64,000 nucleotides of DNA from Corynebacterium auriscanis (GCF_030408435.1 NZ_CP047046.1:1718572-1782571); one strand, 5' to 3'. Counted from the first letter of the stretch, positions 26,484 through 36,067 are shown. Notes: generated from the letters alone by a model not told the origin. Made by a program: numbers and translations.

Positions 26484-27137
26484 ATGCCTAAAAAAATCAT
26501 TGTTATTGGAGGCCACGGTAAAGTGGCACAGCTCGCTACCCCCCTCCTGGTGAACGAGGGATACGACGTCACTTCCGTGATCCGGAATCCACATCACGTG
26601 CCCGATATTGAAGCACTCGGCGCCAAGCCCGAGATCCAAGACGTTACGGAATTGAGCGTTGAGCAATTCGCCGACCTGCTGAAAGGTCACGATGCCGTCA
26701 TCTGGTCCGCTGGTGCCGGCGGTGGCTCCCCTGAGCGGACATACGCTATCGACCGCGATGCAGCGATCAACTCCATTGCAGCCGCCAAGATGGCTGGCGT
26801 TGAGCGCTACGTCATGGTCTCTTACTTCGGAGCGGGACCAGACCACGGGGTTCCTGAAGATCACTCCTTCTTCGCCTACGCCGAATCCAAGGCGGCGGCG
26901 GACACCGCACTGCGAGAGTCCAACCTGCAGTGGACCATCCTTGGCCCCAGCACTTTGACCGAGACCGACGGACGGGATTCTATTGACGCCGACGCGTCCG
27001 AGGCCACGAACGTTTCTCGAGCTACAGTCGCCAACGTCATTGCGCATGCGGTATTCAATGACGACACGGTGGAACGCACGATCAATTTCAATGAAGGCGA
27101 CACCCCCATTACCGCGGCTTTAAACCCAGAGCTCTAG
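26484..27137 (+). CDS. NAD(P)-binding Rossmann protein (atypical SDR)
   Basis: This 217-aa protein starts with the dinucleotide-binding KKIIVIGGHGKVA, followed by conserved AVIWSAGAGGG, ERYVMVSYFG and YAESKAAADTALRESNLQWTI (shown here for its YxxxK). It belongs to the NmrA/SDR_a5-type atypical short-chain dehydrogenases, often NAD(P)H sensors or oxidoreductases with unknown substrates. ATG 26484 is chosen by homology. GGAGG lies only one base before it, so ATG 26475, nine bases upstream, is an alternative. It may be co-transcribed with the DUF402 gene. Confidence 0.82.
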   Translation: MPKKIIVIGGHGKVAQLATPLLVNEGYDVTSVIRNPHHVPDIEALGAKPEIQDVTELSVEQFADLLKGHDAVIWSAGAGGGSPERTYAIDRDAAINSIAAAKMAGVERYVMVSYFGAGPDHGVPEDHSFFAYAESKAAADTALRESNLQWTILGPSTLTETDGRDSIDADASEATNVSRATVANVIAHAVFNDDTVERTINFNEGDTPITAALNPEL

Positions 27138-27310
27138 ATCTTAAGCACTGCGCTTTAATCGGTACTAGGTACCAGGACCCACGCGGGTTACAGCGCGAGA
27201 GGCTGCGGGCAGTCTGACGCGTGATGCTGAGGGCAGGAAATGAAAACGACGGCCCCTACGGTGGCGAATTGAAACCTCCGCAGTGGCCGTCGAAAAATCG
27301 CTGTGACCTG

Positions 27311-28480
27311 CTAACCCAGAATCTGGCGCCCCATCACCATGCGGCAAATCTGGTTGGTGCCTTCGTAGATCTGCGTGATTTTCGCATCACGCATCATGCG
27401 CTCAACGGGGAAGTCGCGGGTGAAGCCGTAACCACCGAGCAGTTGAACGGCATCGACAGTGACCTCCATAGCCACGTCAGATGCGAAGGCTTTGGAACCT
27501 GCAGCCATAAGACCCAGCTTCTCGCCACCTTCCGCGAAGCCACGCTCTGCGTTGGAAGCCGCGGTGTAAATCATCAAGCGGGCAGCATCGATCTTCATCT
27601 TCATGTCTGCCAGCATGAACTGGGTGTTCTGGAAGTCCGCAATGGATTTGCCGAACTGCTTACGCTCCTTGACGTACTTCACTGCCTCGTCGAACGCACC
27701 CTGCGCAATACCCAGAGCCTGTGCGCCGATCGTTGGGCGGGTGTGATCTAGGGTCTGCAGTGCAGTCTTGAATCCGGTGCCTTCTTCGCCGATCATGCGG
27801 GATGCAGGAACGCGGCAATCCTCGAAGTACAGCTCGGCCGTTGGGGAACCCTTGATACCAAGCTTGTGCTCCAAACCGCCGACGCGGAAGCCTTCGTCAT
27901 CCTTGTGAACCATGAAGGCTGAGATTCCACGTGCGCCGGCCTCTGGATCCGTCACGGCCATAACGGTGTACCAGCTAGAACGGCCGCCGTTGGTGATGAA
28001 GCACTTGGAACCGTTGATGACCCAGTCATCGCCATCGCGGACAGCGCGGGTCTTCATCGCAGCGGCATCAGAACCGGCTTCACGCTCAGTCAGCGCGTAG
28101 GAAGCCATCTCGCCGTTAGCAATGGATGGGAGAACTTCCTTCTTCAACTCATCGGAGCCGTTCAGGATCAGGCCCATCGTGCCAAGCTTATTCACTGCTG
28201 GGATGAGGGAGGAGGAGCCACACACGCGGGCAACTTCCTCGATGACAATGACTGCGGCTAGGGAGTCGCCACCCTGGCCGCCGAACTCATCGGGCACGTG
28301 AATGGCATTGAAACCGGAAGCGTTCAAAGCCTCTAGCGCCTCTTCAGGGAACCGTTCGTTCTCGTCGACATCCTTGGCGTGTGGAGCAATTTGCTGCTCG
28401 CTCAGCTCGCGGATGGCCTGGCGCAACTCGATGTACTCATCGGGCAGGCGGAACAGGTCGAAATCAGGATTGAAACCCAT
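27311..28480 (-). CDS. Acyl-CoA dehydrogenase (FadE25-like)
   Basis: This 389-aa FAD enzyme oxidises acyl-CoA to the trans-2-enoyl form. It has the signatures YALTEREAGSDAAAMKT (FAD contact) and QLLGGYGFTRDFPVERMMRD, and the catalytic base in QIYEGTNQI. The length is standard. Closest type by eye is actinobacterial FadE25, which works in fatty-acid or branched acyl oxidation; chain preference is unknown. ATG 28480 has GAGG upstream. No other beta-oxidation gene is adjacent. Confidence 0.92.
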   Translation of the reverse strand: MGFNPDFDLFRLPDEYIELRQAIRELSEQQIAPHAKDVDENERFPEEALEALNASGFNAIHVPDEFGGQGGDSLAAVIVIEEVARVCGSSSLIPAVNKLGTMGLILNGSDELKKEVLPSIANGEMASYALTEREAGSDAAAMKTRAVRDGDDWVINGSKCFITNGGRSSWYTVMAVTDPEAGARGISAFMVHKDDEGFRVGGLEHKLGIKGSPTAELYFEDCRVPASRMIGEEGTGFKTALQTLDHTRPTIGAQALGIAQGAFDEAVKYVKERKQFGKSIADFQNTQFMLADMKMKIDAARLMIYTAASNAERGFAEGGEKLGLMAAGSKAFASDVAMEVTVDAVQLLGGYGFTRDFPVERMMRDAKITQIYEGTNQICRMVMGRQILG

Positions 28481-28623
28481 CGCGCAGTTAACCTCGCTTC
28501 TGTGTTCTACGGTGATTGATCTATTTCAATGTAACCACACCCGTTCACATCGTTATTGAATCCTTACCCAAAAAGGCACATATTTTTATGGCATGGCCGA
28601 GGAATCACGATACGGTTGTAAAC

Positions 28624-29325
28624 ATGAAGCCTTTGCACTTTCGCTCCGCTCGTACCCTCGGGGTCGCATCACTTTCTGTAGTGGCGCTATCACTCGCCGC
28701 ATGTGGGGCGAATGACCCATCGAACGATCAGCGATCGACCGTCTACGGTTCTGATTCTTCTCAGCCCTCGAATGCCGCGAACGCATCGGACCACCTGGGC
28801 GCTGACGGAAGTGGCACCCAAAGCGGCGACCCTTCGCAAGAGAATTCGAAGCAGAAAGCCCTCGCGAGCGCCGATAACAACGGGCTGTGTAAAACCAACC
28901 AGCTGGACGTGACGGTGACACCTGAGCAGGGAGCAGCTGGCACCTCCTACTACAACATCGTCTTTGAAAATCGCTCCAATAAGGAATGTGCCCTCAAGGG
29001 TTTCCCCGGCGTGTCCTTGGTGAAAGACAATAACGGCTCCCAAATCGGCCGTTCCGCACAGCGCGAAGAGGGCATCCCCGCGGAGGCGGTCGCGCTGCGC
29101 CCGGATGAAAAAGCAATGGCTAGCCTAGGTATAACCCGCGCCGAGCTGCATGGAGATGCCTGCACACCCGTGCAGTCCACCGGGATTCGCGTTTACCCGC
29201 CGGAAGAAACCCTCGCCGCATACGTCCCACTCAAGGCCACCGGTTGTGAAGGCAACGTGGAGACCCTGAAGATCCGGCCGGTGCAGCCCTACAAGCCAGC
29301 ACCGGGAACGGCAAACGCTAGGTAA
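28624..29325 (+). CDS. DUF4232 lipoprotein
   Basis: This 233-aa protein has a lipoprotein signal peptide ending LSLAACGA (Cys 25). A Ser/Asn/Gly-rich linker to about residue 85 leads into the DUF4232 beta-sandwich, recognised by TSYYNIVFENRSNKECALKG and FPGVSLV, with four conserved cysteines. DUF4232 occurs in many actinobacterial surface lipoproteins of unknown function. TACGGT at 28611-28616 lies seven bases before the ATG, so the mRNA is probably leaderless. The next gene starts 3 bp after the stop, so the two form an operon. Confidence 0.85.
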   Translation: MKPLHFRSARTLGVASLSVVALSLAACGANDPSNDQRSTVYGSDSSQPSNAANASDHLGADGSGTQSGDPSQENSKQKALASADNNGLCKTNQLDVTVTPEQGAAGTSYYNIVFENRSNKECALKGFPGVSLVKDNNGSQIGRSAQREEGIPAEAVALRPDEKAMASLGITRAELHGDACTPVQSTGIRVYPPEETLAAYVPLKATGCEGNVETLKIRPVQPYKPAPGTANAR

Positions 29326-29328
29326 GCT

Positions 29329-31290
29329 TTGGCTTCTTTCTACCTAGTCGCAGCCCTCGTTGCGCTTCTCACTGTGGGCGCACGGGGGTTTCAGCTTTCC
29401 CAGCGGGGCTTGTTTTGGGATGACTTGGTCATCCCATCGTTCTATTCAGGATTCAACCCCGTTGGAGGTCAGCCCACCTCAGCCATGGGTGAAAACAGCG
29501 CGTCGGCCACACCACCGGGTGTTCCCGGTATTTCCCCCGCCGATCCAGCTTCCGCACAATTCGCCGCCGAGCAGCTCCGCTCCGCTCTGGGCAAAACGAT
29601 CCCAGATGCCCACGCTTCCCTCCCGGAGCGACTTTTCACTCCCTATGATGGCCACCTCATGCCCGGTACCAGTGCGCTCCAACTGGCAGTTTCACGAGCC
29701 AATCCCCTGTCGTGGCATGTACCCGCGGTGCTCATTTTCGGGCTCACGATTGTGCTAACCATCGGTTGGTTTCTCGTCGCACGGAAAGCCATCCAATGGG
29801 GTGCTTCTCCTGGCCTCGCCTTAATCGTCTACACCGCCGCGTGCGTATCCCCATTCCTCAGCTCGGCCACAGGATGGTGGTCGGCAGCGATTAACGCGTT
29901 GGCATGGCAACTGGCCGCCGTGGGAATCCTGCTTGTTGGCCTGCACGCGAAGAACCGCACCGTGGCGTTGTCTATCGCTTTCACCGGCATCCAATTAACG
30001 GCTTTGCTCTTCACCGAAAAAGCCCTCAGCCTCGTCGCCATCATTGCCACCGTGACGTGGGTGCGTGCCCAGGTGCAGCGCCAACCCCGCCTCCTGCGAG
30101 CCACGATTGCCCCGGCGGTGCTGACTGTTGCATGGGCCGCCTGGTACCTCTCCATCGCGGGATTCCACGATGATTCCGAAGGTTTCGCCGTCACGACCGC
30201 TGTCCCGAAGGCCTTAGCCACGCTTGTTCTTCCCGGCATGATAGGCGGGCCCTGGGTATGGGATCGATGGCATCCGGGTTCACCCTTCGCGGACTTGGCG
30301 CTGGGTATCGCTGTGCCGGTCTCCCTCGCGATCGTGACGGGGTTGCTCTACCTGGCTTGGCGAGTGGTTTCCAACTCCACCCGCAGCACCCGGCGCGCGA
30401 TGTGCGTCCTTGCGATGATTGTGGGCGCCAGCTTCGCTTACTTGGCCGCGGTCCTTGTGGTCATGGTCCGGGCGCGTACTAGTACGGGCACCACGGATCT
30501 TCTCCCGCGCACCCCCCACTATTACGCGGATTGGTGGACTTTCACCCTCGTGGTGGTATTGCTGGGTGGGATTGCCCTTTCTTCCCGACGCCCCTCCGAC
30601 CATCCCCCTGCAATCCCCACAGGGCGCCGGTTTTCTGTGGCCGCGATGTTCTTGGCCATTTCTGCCACGATATCCACTGTGACCTGGACAATGACTTGGC
30701 AGGATGATCCCACGCGGGAATACCTAGCAAATCTCCGCCAGACGGTGGTGGATCCACAGCGGGCGGGCACGCTTTCCCCCTTACTCAGCCAGCCAGCACG
30801 AATCGATGTGCTGTCCCCGCTTTTGCACCCGTTCAATTCAATCAACGCAATAGCGGGCGTACCAGTGGCTACGCATACCACGCAACCTAAAGTTGTGGAC
30901 GATTCGGGACGATTAGTGGACGCGGGTGTGCTGCGCGTGGCGTCGAATAAAAAGGGCACTGAGCCCCAGTGCGGAACCCGCATTACGGCGGGTAAACCGC
31001 GCGTGGTGGTGCTGGATCAGCCACTGCCTTTCGGGGATTGGACGTGGGAGTTCAATGCGGCGGCGACACAAGACGCGCAGGTCCGGATCAGTATGCCGAA
31101 TGGTTTACAGTCGGCTTCGGAAGTCTCGAAGCGGGCGGTCACGGTGCCCGTTGGGACGGAGCTGCAAACGCAGTGGGTGCGGATTAATGGGGTGGGTGGA
31201 ACTATCGCCTTGGAAGTACAGGGGGCCGAGGGGACCAGTGTGTGCTTAGGCGAGGGAGCGATCGGGCCATTGCTGCCGGTACAACAATAA
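29329..31290 (+). CDS. Large polytopic membrane protein, possible GT-C glycosyltransferase
   Basis: This 653-aa protein begins with a TTG three bases after the preceding stop, indicating translational coupling. Around 9-11 hydrophobic helices occupy residues 1-480, and the C-terminal 170 residues look like an extracytoplasmic beta domain. The first loop contains RGLFWDDLVIPSFYS. An acidic pair in the first external loop is typical of GT-C enzymes that use lipid-linked sugars. That is the only support for an enzymatic role. The substrate and exact family are unknown. Confidence 0.7.
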   Translation: MASFYLVAALVALLTVGARGFQLSQRGLFWDDLVIPSFYSGFNPVGGQPTSAMGENSASATPPGVPGISPADPASAQFAAEQLRSALGKTIPDAHASLPERLFTPYDGHLMPGTSALQLAVSRANPLSWHVPAVLIFGLTIVLTIGWFLVARKAIQWGASPGLALIVYTAACVSPFLSSATGWWSAAINALAWQLAAVGILLVGLHAKNRTVALSIAFTGIQLTALLFTEKALSLVAIIATVTWVRAQVQRQPRLLRATIAPAVLTVAWAAWYLSIAGFHDDSEGFAVTTAVPKALATLVLPGMIGGPWVWDRWHPGSPFADLALGIAVPVSLAIVTGLLYLAWRVVSNSTRSTRRAMCVLAMIVGASFAYLAAVLVVMVRARTSTGTTDLLPRTPHYYADWWTFTLVVVLLGGIALSSRRPSDHPPAIPTGRRFSVAAMFLAISATISTVTWTMTWQDDPTREYLANLRQTVVDPQRAGTLSPLLSQPARIDVLSPLLHPFNSINAIAGVPVATHTTQPKVVDDSGRLVDAGVLRVASNKKGTEPQCGTRITAGKPRVVVLDQPLPFGDWTWEFNAAATQDAQVRISMPNGLQSASEVSKRAVTVPVGTELQTQWVRINGVGGTIALEVQGAEGTSVCLGEGAIGPLLPVQQ

Positions 31291-31361
31291 CGGCAAACAA
31301 GCCGTCCCGCTGGGGCTGTGCGGAGAACTAGCACGTGGCTCGCTCGCCCCTTTTCATCGCG

Positions 31362-32420
31362 CTAGTCTTCGCCTGCCGTGCCCAAGTGACGATCGATGTA
31401 GCGGACGGCCAGACCGGAACCGTTGACCGCCTGGTAGTTCACGTGGATACCCTGGCCCACGATGAGGTTAGGGATGCCTGCATAAAACGCAGCTTGTTCC
31501 CGCGGATCCAAGCGATCGATGGTCGACTTGGCCTGAGCCCAGGGGGAGAAACCGGTGAGGATTGCGCTGCGGGCAAAGGCCTTCGTCAACGGCGCAGCTG
31601 ACCGTGGAGTATCGCAAACTAGATCACCACGGCGGCAAATCTCGAGCACCCGGTCATTGAGTTTGCCATACCCTCCCTTGAGCTCTCCGAAAGCGCCATC
31701 AGTGCGTGGAGCGCCACCTGCCTGGGCAACGTCGCCGTGCGCGGAGCGGTTGGGGTTGGCGATCATCACGGCGGAATCCAAACGATTAGCGGCAATGGGA
31801 CCGCGCCCATACGCAATATCATTAACGATTCGCGAGGCAATATCAGATCCCATGGAGTACCCAATGATGCTGAACGTGGCCTGCGGGCAATGAGCAGCCT
31901 CGCGCGCGATGAGGGTCCGTGCCTTTTGATAGCCGTTCGTCCGAGTTTGCTCGTAGCTGTAGGCGCCACCGGGGATCGAGGAGAAAGATGCGTACCGATC
32001 CACCACTTTTCCGGGGTGATTCACACGCAGCTGGGAGCCCACCTCTGCGGTGTAGGCTCCTACAGGCAGGGTTTCCGGAAGATTGGCCGCAGTGTTTGCC
32101 CCACCGGGCACATTAACAACGATATGCGGTGCGCACCCCCGAGGGGCCAAGGACGTACCCACCTGGGATGACCCAATGGAAACATGGTTGAGGGGCAACC
32201 CTGGCAGGCTCGGTAGCTGGGCCTGCGCGGTGGCACCGGTGGATGAAGAAACATTCATACCCACGGTTCCAGTGATAGCTGCGGTGGCACCGACCGCCGC
32301 GATCATGCCTCGGGTGACCTTTGCCCGGAATGATTGTCGACGTGAGTTCACAGCTTGAGTTGGCTTTGTAACCGCCACTGCAGCAGTGTGAGTAAGTTTG
32401 TTCACCGTTTGTGACCTCAT
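31362..32420 (-). CDS. Exported cutinase-like alpha/beta hydrolase
   Basis: This 352-aa protein has a long basic N-terminal region and then a signal-type helix (MIAAVGATAAITGTVGM, about residues 37-53). The hydrolase has the nucleophile elbow FSIIGYSMGSDIASR, a catalytic-Asp candidate in RRGDLVCD and a His in GQGIHVNY, the order of the cutinase/Culp family. Pairs of cysteines are conserved (APRGCAPH, AHCPQ, EICRRGDLVCD). Inference: an esterase or lipase acting outside the membrane on lipids or mycolate esters. ATG 32420 has GAGGAAC upstream; the frame from 32540 adds an unlikely leader. Confidence 0.85.
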   Translation of the reverse strand: MRSQTVNKLTHTAAVAVTKPTQAVNSRRQSFRAKVTRGMIAAVGATAAITGTVGMNVSSSTGATAQAQLPSLPGLPLNHVSIGSSQVGTSLAPRGCAPHIVVNVPGGANTAANLPETLPVGAYTAEVGSQLRVNHPGKVVDRYASFSSIPGGAYSYEQTRTNGYQKARTLIAREAAHCPQATFSIIGYSMGSDIASRIVNDIAYGRGPIAANRLDSAVMIANPNRSAHGDVAQAGGAPRTDGAFGELKGGYGKLNDRVLEICRRGDLVCDTPRSAAPLTKAFARSAILTGFSPWAQAKSTIDRLDPREQAAFYAGIPNLIVGQGIHVNYQAVNGSGLAVRYIDRHLGTAGED

Positions 32421-32730
32421 TGTTCCTCGTGTACTCGCCACCTCGTTTAGGGCAGGCGGGAGCAATTGACTTCGATCGGCCTGATGCGCGGGATCGCAAA
32501 CAGACAGGGTAGTCCCACGCCAGTCGGTTCGAGAGTCCAATACTTTATAAATTTAAAACCGCAGTGATTATATGCGACGCGCGTGAGGGCGTCCACACCA
32601 GCAGTAAAACAACAACACCAAGTAAACTTTGCCTCAAACGCATAACGCGCATATCCACAGTCACCACGTGGTGGTGCGCCGCCCCTTAATGGGTCGCCCA
32701 TAAGCAACATTTTTACGAAAGGCCTACCGA
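32421..32730. other. 310-bp divergent intergenic region with a 12-bp palindrome
   Basis: No gene is seen here. The middle is AT-rich (CTTTATAAATTTAAAACC near 32543), in contrast to its surroundings. A perfect 12-bp palindrome, CACCACGTGGTG, lies at 32662-32673, about 60 bp before the DUF808 gene. It could be an operator, but nothing else supports that. Confidence 0.4.
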
Positions 32731-33669
32731 ATGGCATTTGGACTAGCTGCGCTTCTCGACGACGTAGCACTGATCGCAAAAAAGGCCGCGGCCAGCGCTG
32801 ATGACGTAGCCAGCATGACGGGCCGTACCAGTGCTAAGGCCGCCGGTGTGGTGGTAGACGACGCTGCGGTGACTCCACGCTTTGTGGAGGGCGTATCCCC
32901 TGCCCGTGAGTTGCCCATCATTTGGCGCATCACTAAGGGCAGCTTGCGCAACAAGCTGCTGATCATTCTCCCTATCATTTTGCTGCTCAGCTGGCTGCTA
33001 CCGTGGGCCCTCACGCCGCTGTTGATGATTGGTGGCCTGTACCTGTCGTTCGAAGGTGCTGAAAAGGTCATCGAGAAATTCACGGGTGGCCATGAGGAAG
33101 AAGACGAAGGGGCAAAGTCGGAGGATGCAATTGTCCGCGGTGCCACCACTACCGACTTCATCCTGTCGGCTGAGATCATGGTGATTTCGCTGAACGAAGT
33201 CGCCGATCAAACCATCGGAATCCGCGCAGCGGTACTGGTGGTTGTGGGCATTTTGATCACCCTCGTGGTCTACGGCGCTGTGGGCCTTTTGGTCAAGATC
33301 GACGACATGGGTCTCGCCCTTGCCAAGAAAAACTCCACTGGAGCTCAGAAAATCGGCCGTATGATGGTCGCCGGTATGCCAAAGCTGCTGTCCCTCATTG
33401 CGATCATCGGCACTTTTGCCATGCTGTGGGTTGGTGGCCACATCCTTCTGGTGGGCGCCGATGAGCTCGGCTGGCACTGGCCTTATGGCACGGTTCACCA
33501 TATCGTGGAATCGGTCCACCACCTCGGAGGTGCGGTGACGTGGCTGGTAGAGACCTTCTTTAGCTTACTAACGGGCCTCATCGTCGGGTCCATCGTCGCT
33601 CTGATTGTGCACTTTATTCCCAAGAAGAATAAGAAGAAGGCCCACCCCGGCCCCGAGCCCGCCCAGTAA
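32731..33669 (+). CDS. DUF808 family membrane protein
   Basis: This 312-aa protein has the DUF808/YedI start FGLAALLDDVALIAKKAAAS and several transmembrane helices (LLIILPIILLLSWLLPWAL, ALTPLLMIGGLYLSFEG, AAVLVVVGILITLVVYGAVG and one near the C-terminus). The C-terminus is Lys-rich and cytoplasmic. The function of the family is unknown; it is widespread in bacteria as a stand-alone inner-membrane protein. GAAAGG precedes the ATG. A patatin-like gene follows after 33 bp on the same strand. Confidence 0.88.
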   Translation: MAFGLAALLDDVALIAKKAAASADDVASMTGRTSAKAAGVVVDDAAVTPRFVEGVSPARELPIIWRITKGSLRNKLLIILPIILLLSWLLPWALTPLLMIGGLYLSFEGAEKVIEKFTGGHEEEDEGAKSEDAIVRGATTTDFILSAEIMVISLNEVADQTIGIRAAVLVVVGILITLVVYGAVGLLVKIDDMGLALAKKNSTGAQKIGRMMVAGMPKLLSLIAIIGTFAMLWVGGHILLVGADELGWHWPYGTVHHIVESVHHLGGAVTWLVETFFSLLTGLIVGSIVALIVHFIPKKNKKKAHPGPEPAQ

Positions 33670-33702
33670 AACCAGCTCACCAAGCAGAGGAGCCCCGCTG
33701 CC

Positions 33703-34581
33703 ATGTCAATCGATGCCAACCACGTAGCCCTCGTCATCGAAGGCGGTGGGATGCGCAATTCCTACACCGCGGCCTGTATTCACGAACTGATTACGCACGA
33801 GGTCAATTTCGGTTGGGTTGGTGGCATAAGCGCGGGTGCCTCTCATACGGTCAACTTCCTTTCCCGTGATGCCCGACGCACCCGCGAATCCTTCGTCGAA
33901 TTCGGCGCGGACCCTCGCACTGGTGGAATCCGTTCCATGATGCGCGGCACGGGCTTTTTTAATGCGGAGTACATCTACGAAACCGCCGGGGCGCCCGATA
34001 ACGACTTACCTTTTGATTGGGAGACGTTCCTCGCCAACCCCACCCCGTTCCGCATTGGCGCCACCCGCGCCGACAACGGCGAAACGGTCTACTGGGGCCG
34101 CGATGACGTACACGATCTGCCGGGTCTGATGAAGCGGGTCCGCGCTAGCTCCACCCTTCCCGGCCTCATGCCGGTCCCCTCTGTTGATGGGGTGGAGTAC
34201 GTAGACGGGGCTTTGGGCGCTTCTGGTGGCCTTATTATCGACGCCGCGCTCAGCGATGGCTTCGAAAAATTCCTAGTTCTTCGCACCAAGCCACGAGGGT
34301 ATGTGCGCCCTCCCCTGCGCAGCCCCCGCTTGGTTCGCCAGCTTCTGCGGAAACGCCCTGCGGTAGCCGAAGCGATGATCGCCCGCCCCGATAAATACAA
34401 TGCGGCCGCCAACACCATTGCCGAATTGGAACAAGCCGGTCAGGCCAAGGTGTTCTACCCCGAGAACATGCGTGTCAGCAACACTGAACGACGGCTATCC
34501 CGCCTGATGGATTCGTGGAGCAGTGGAATGGAACAAACCCACCGCGAATGGGACGACTGGATGGCATTCCTGCAGGACTGA
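33703..34581 (+). CDS. Patatin-like phospholipase
   Basis: This 292-aa protein has the patatin features: glycine-rich oxyanion loop VIEGGGMRNSYTA, Ser nucleophile in GGISAGASH (GxSxG) and the dyad Asp in EYVDGALGASGG (DGA). No signal peptide is present, so it is probably intracellular or exported by another route. Expected activity is acyl hydrolysis of phospholipids or related esters. GAGGAG precedes the ATG. It probably shares a transcript with the DUF808 gene. Confidence 0.9.
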   Translation: MSIDANHVALVIEGGGMRNSYTAACIHELITHEVNFGWVGGISAGASHTVNFLSRDARRTRESFVEFGADPRTGGIRSMMRGTGFFNAEYIYETAGAPDNDLPFDWETFLANPTPFRIGATRADNGETVYWGRDDVHDLPGLMKRVRASSTLPGLMPVPSVDGVEYVDGALGASGGLIIDAALSDGFEKFLVLRTKPRGYVRPPLRSPRLVRQLLRKRPAVAEAMIARPDKYNAAANTIAELEQAGQAKVFYPENMRVSNTERRLSRLMDSWSSGMEQTHREWDDWMAFLQD

Positions 34582-34605
34582 CCGACCTAGGCTGGCAAAA
34601 CTTAG

Positions 34606-34735
34606 CCGCTTCGACCAGCACACCGAGCTTGGCAACAGCTAACCGCCGATCAGCGTGGCCAGTTGGCGACGGCGAACCGCTTCGACCAGCACACCGAACT
34701 TGAAAACAGCTAACCGCCGATCAGCGTGCCTAGGC
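34606..34735. repeat. 71-bp direct repeat carrying a copied gene end
   Basis: CCGCTTCGACCAGCACACCG starts at 34606 and 34677. Each copy ends with AGCTAACCGCCGATCAGC, which in the second copy is the stop and last codons of the minus-strand membrane protein gene at 34710. Confidence 0.88.
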
Positions 34736-35372
34736 CCATCAGGATCAAGATCAGTGCTACCACGTAACCCGCGGACTTGATCAAGGCCTCCTTGTGAGAT
34801 CGCAATCCATCGATGAATTCCGCCAAGCGGCTTTCCGGATGCCGCAGAACCTGCCATAAAATAATGCCTGTCACCGCGGGCAAGCTGAGTGCTAGGCAGG
34901 CGTAAAGCACCACTGCAAGTGCTTTCAGCGTGAACGACAGATCGGTAGTGGTGAGGTACGCCAGACCGGCAAAAAACGGTACCGATGTTGCGGACTGAAT
35001 AGCGCCCAAAGTCATTCCCGAAGTGAATGTTTTGAATGATGCACGCTGCAATGGTCGGGCCAGGCGATTAATCATCTCCGTTAGGTCTCCCCCACGGAAC
35101 GTCAAGATTGCGGACAACAGACCAATGCCGATCAACACCGCGGCAAAAATGGGCGACTCCAACACGTGTCGCACCTGGTCTTCCACATTTCCAAACAGGA
35201 GGTACGTCAGAACCGCCAGCAGGAAAACTCCCGTCCAGTCACCGAGCACCAGTAAAAAGGCGATCTTTCCGTAGCGACCCGTCTTGGCGTGCAAAACTGC
35301 GACAGCGAAGAGCACGCCAATGAGCAAAACATTGACGGAATCCAGCAGCGCGTAGCTGGCAGCGTGAAGCAT
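34710..35372 (-). CDS. Polytopic membrane protein (LysE/GAP-like)
   Basis: This 220-aa protein has about six transmembrane helices with the spacing of LysE or mycobacterial GAP-type exporters: VNVLLIGVLFAVAVLH, IAFLLVLGDWTGVFLLAVL, AAVLIGIGLLSAILTF, then after a cytoplasmic loop (NRLARPLQRASFKTF) a second half with three helices. The conserved LGDWTGVF in helix 2 resembles the first conserved motif of that group. Substrate unknown. It lies 95 bp downstream of the monooxygenase-domain gene on the same strand. Confidence 0.6.
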   Translation of the reverse strand: MLHAASYALLDSVNVLLIGVLFAVAVLHAKTGRYGKIAFLLVLGDWTGVFLLAVLTYLLFGNVEDQVRHVLESPIFAAVLIGIGLLSAILTFRGGDLTEMINRLARPLQRASFKTFTSGMTLGAIQSATSVPFFAGLAYLTTTDLSFTLKALAVVLYACLALSLPAVTGIILWQVLRHPESRLAEFIDGLRSHKEALIKSAGYVVALILILMGLGTLIGG

Positions 35373-35467
35373 CGTTGTTTTTCCTTGGAAGGTCGGGATC
35401 AGTTTTTCCTAATTAGAACCGAATCCGAAGTGGCTCGGTGGCGAAAAGGCTTGCGGCAGGGCACCTT

Positions 35468-36067
35468 TTAATGCCGAGGTTTTTCCAGCCACGGTTGAAA
35501 GAGCTTCGTCATGAAGGGCAACACTATGTACACCATCAAGGGCATGACCATGAAAACGGCCAGGGTTACCTTCAGTGGCAGTGGCGTCCCTGTGGGAAGA
35601 TAGTGGTTCAGAAGTAAATTGGCCGCCATCGTCATGGGATAGAAACCAAGGAAGATGACCACCATCTGTTTCCACCGGGGCGGAGCGGTGGAATCGGCCG
35701 AGGGCTTTTCGAAAGCTTCGGTATCAAACCACCCTTCCACGCCGGTGAGGTGATGGAAATCCTCCTTCTTCACGAAGTCTGAAAACTCTTCAGCCCATCG
35801 AGCGCGTTCCGGTGACTGCTCCCACCGCTGCAAGTCCTGATTGTTCTCGAAACGGTAGATCATCCGCCACAGCTCGCTGCCGGGGGAATTCCTTAAGAAA
35901 CCCGATCCCAAGTAACCCGGGAAGTTTGCCATGACCGCCTGTCCGTCATGGACCCACTTGGCTACTTTGTCTCCCGCGTGCCCCTCCACCTCGCGGAGGA
36001 CTTGGACGGTGATGGATCCCGGTCTGGACTCTTCCTGGTGGTCATCTGCCGATTGGGCTTCATTCAT
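35468..36067 (-). CDS. ABM-domain protein with C-terminal membrane helices
   Basis: This 199-aa protein has an N-terminal antibiotic-biosynthesis-monooxygenase ferredoxin-like domain (about residues 15-100: VQVLREVEGHAGDKVAKWV, ELWRMIYRFENNQDLQRWE). Two transmembrane helices follow (QMVVIFLGFYPMTMAANLLL and VTLAVFMVMPLMVYIVLPF). This fusion is common in actinobacteria and proteobacteria; activity is unproven. TAGTAT at 36080-36075 lies seven bases before ATG 36067, so I take that start rather than 36097. Confidence 0.78.
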   Translation of the reverse strand: MNEAQSADDHQEESRPGSITVQVLREVEGHAGDKVAKWVHDGQAVMANFPGYLGSGFLRNSPGSELWRMIYRFENNQDLQRWEQSPERARWAEEFSDFVKKEDFHHLTGVEGWFDTEAFEKPSADSTAPPRWKQMVVIFLGFYPMTMAANLLLNHYLPTGTPLPLKVTLAVFMVMPLMVYIVLPFMTKLFQPWLEKPRH

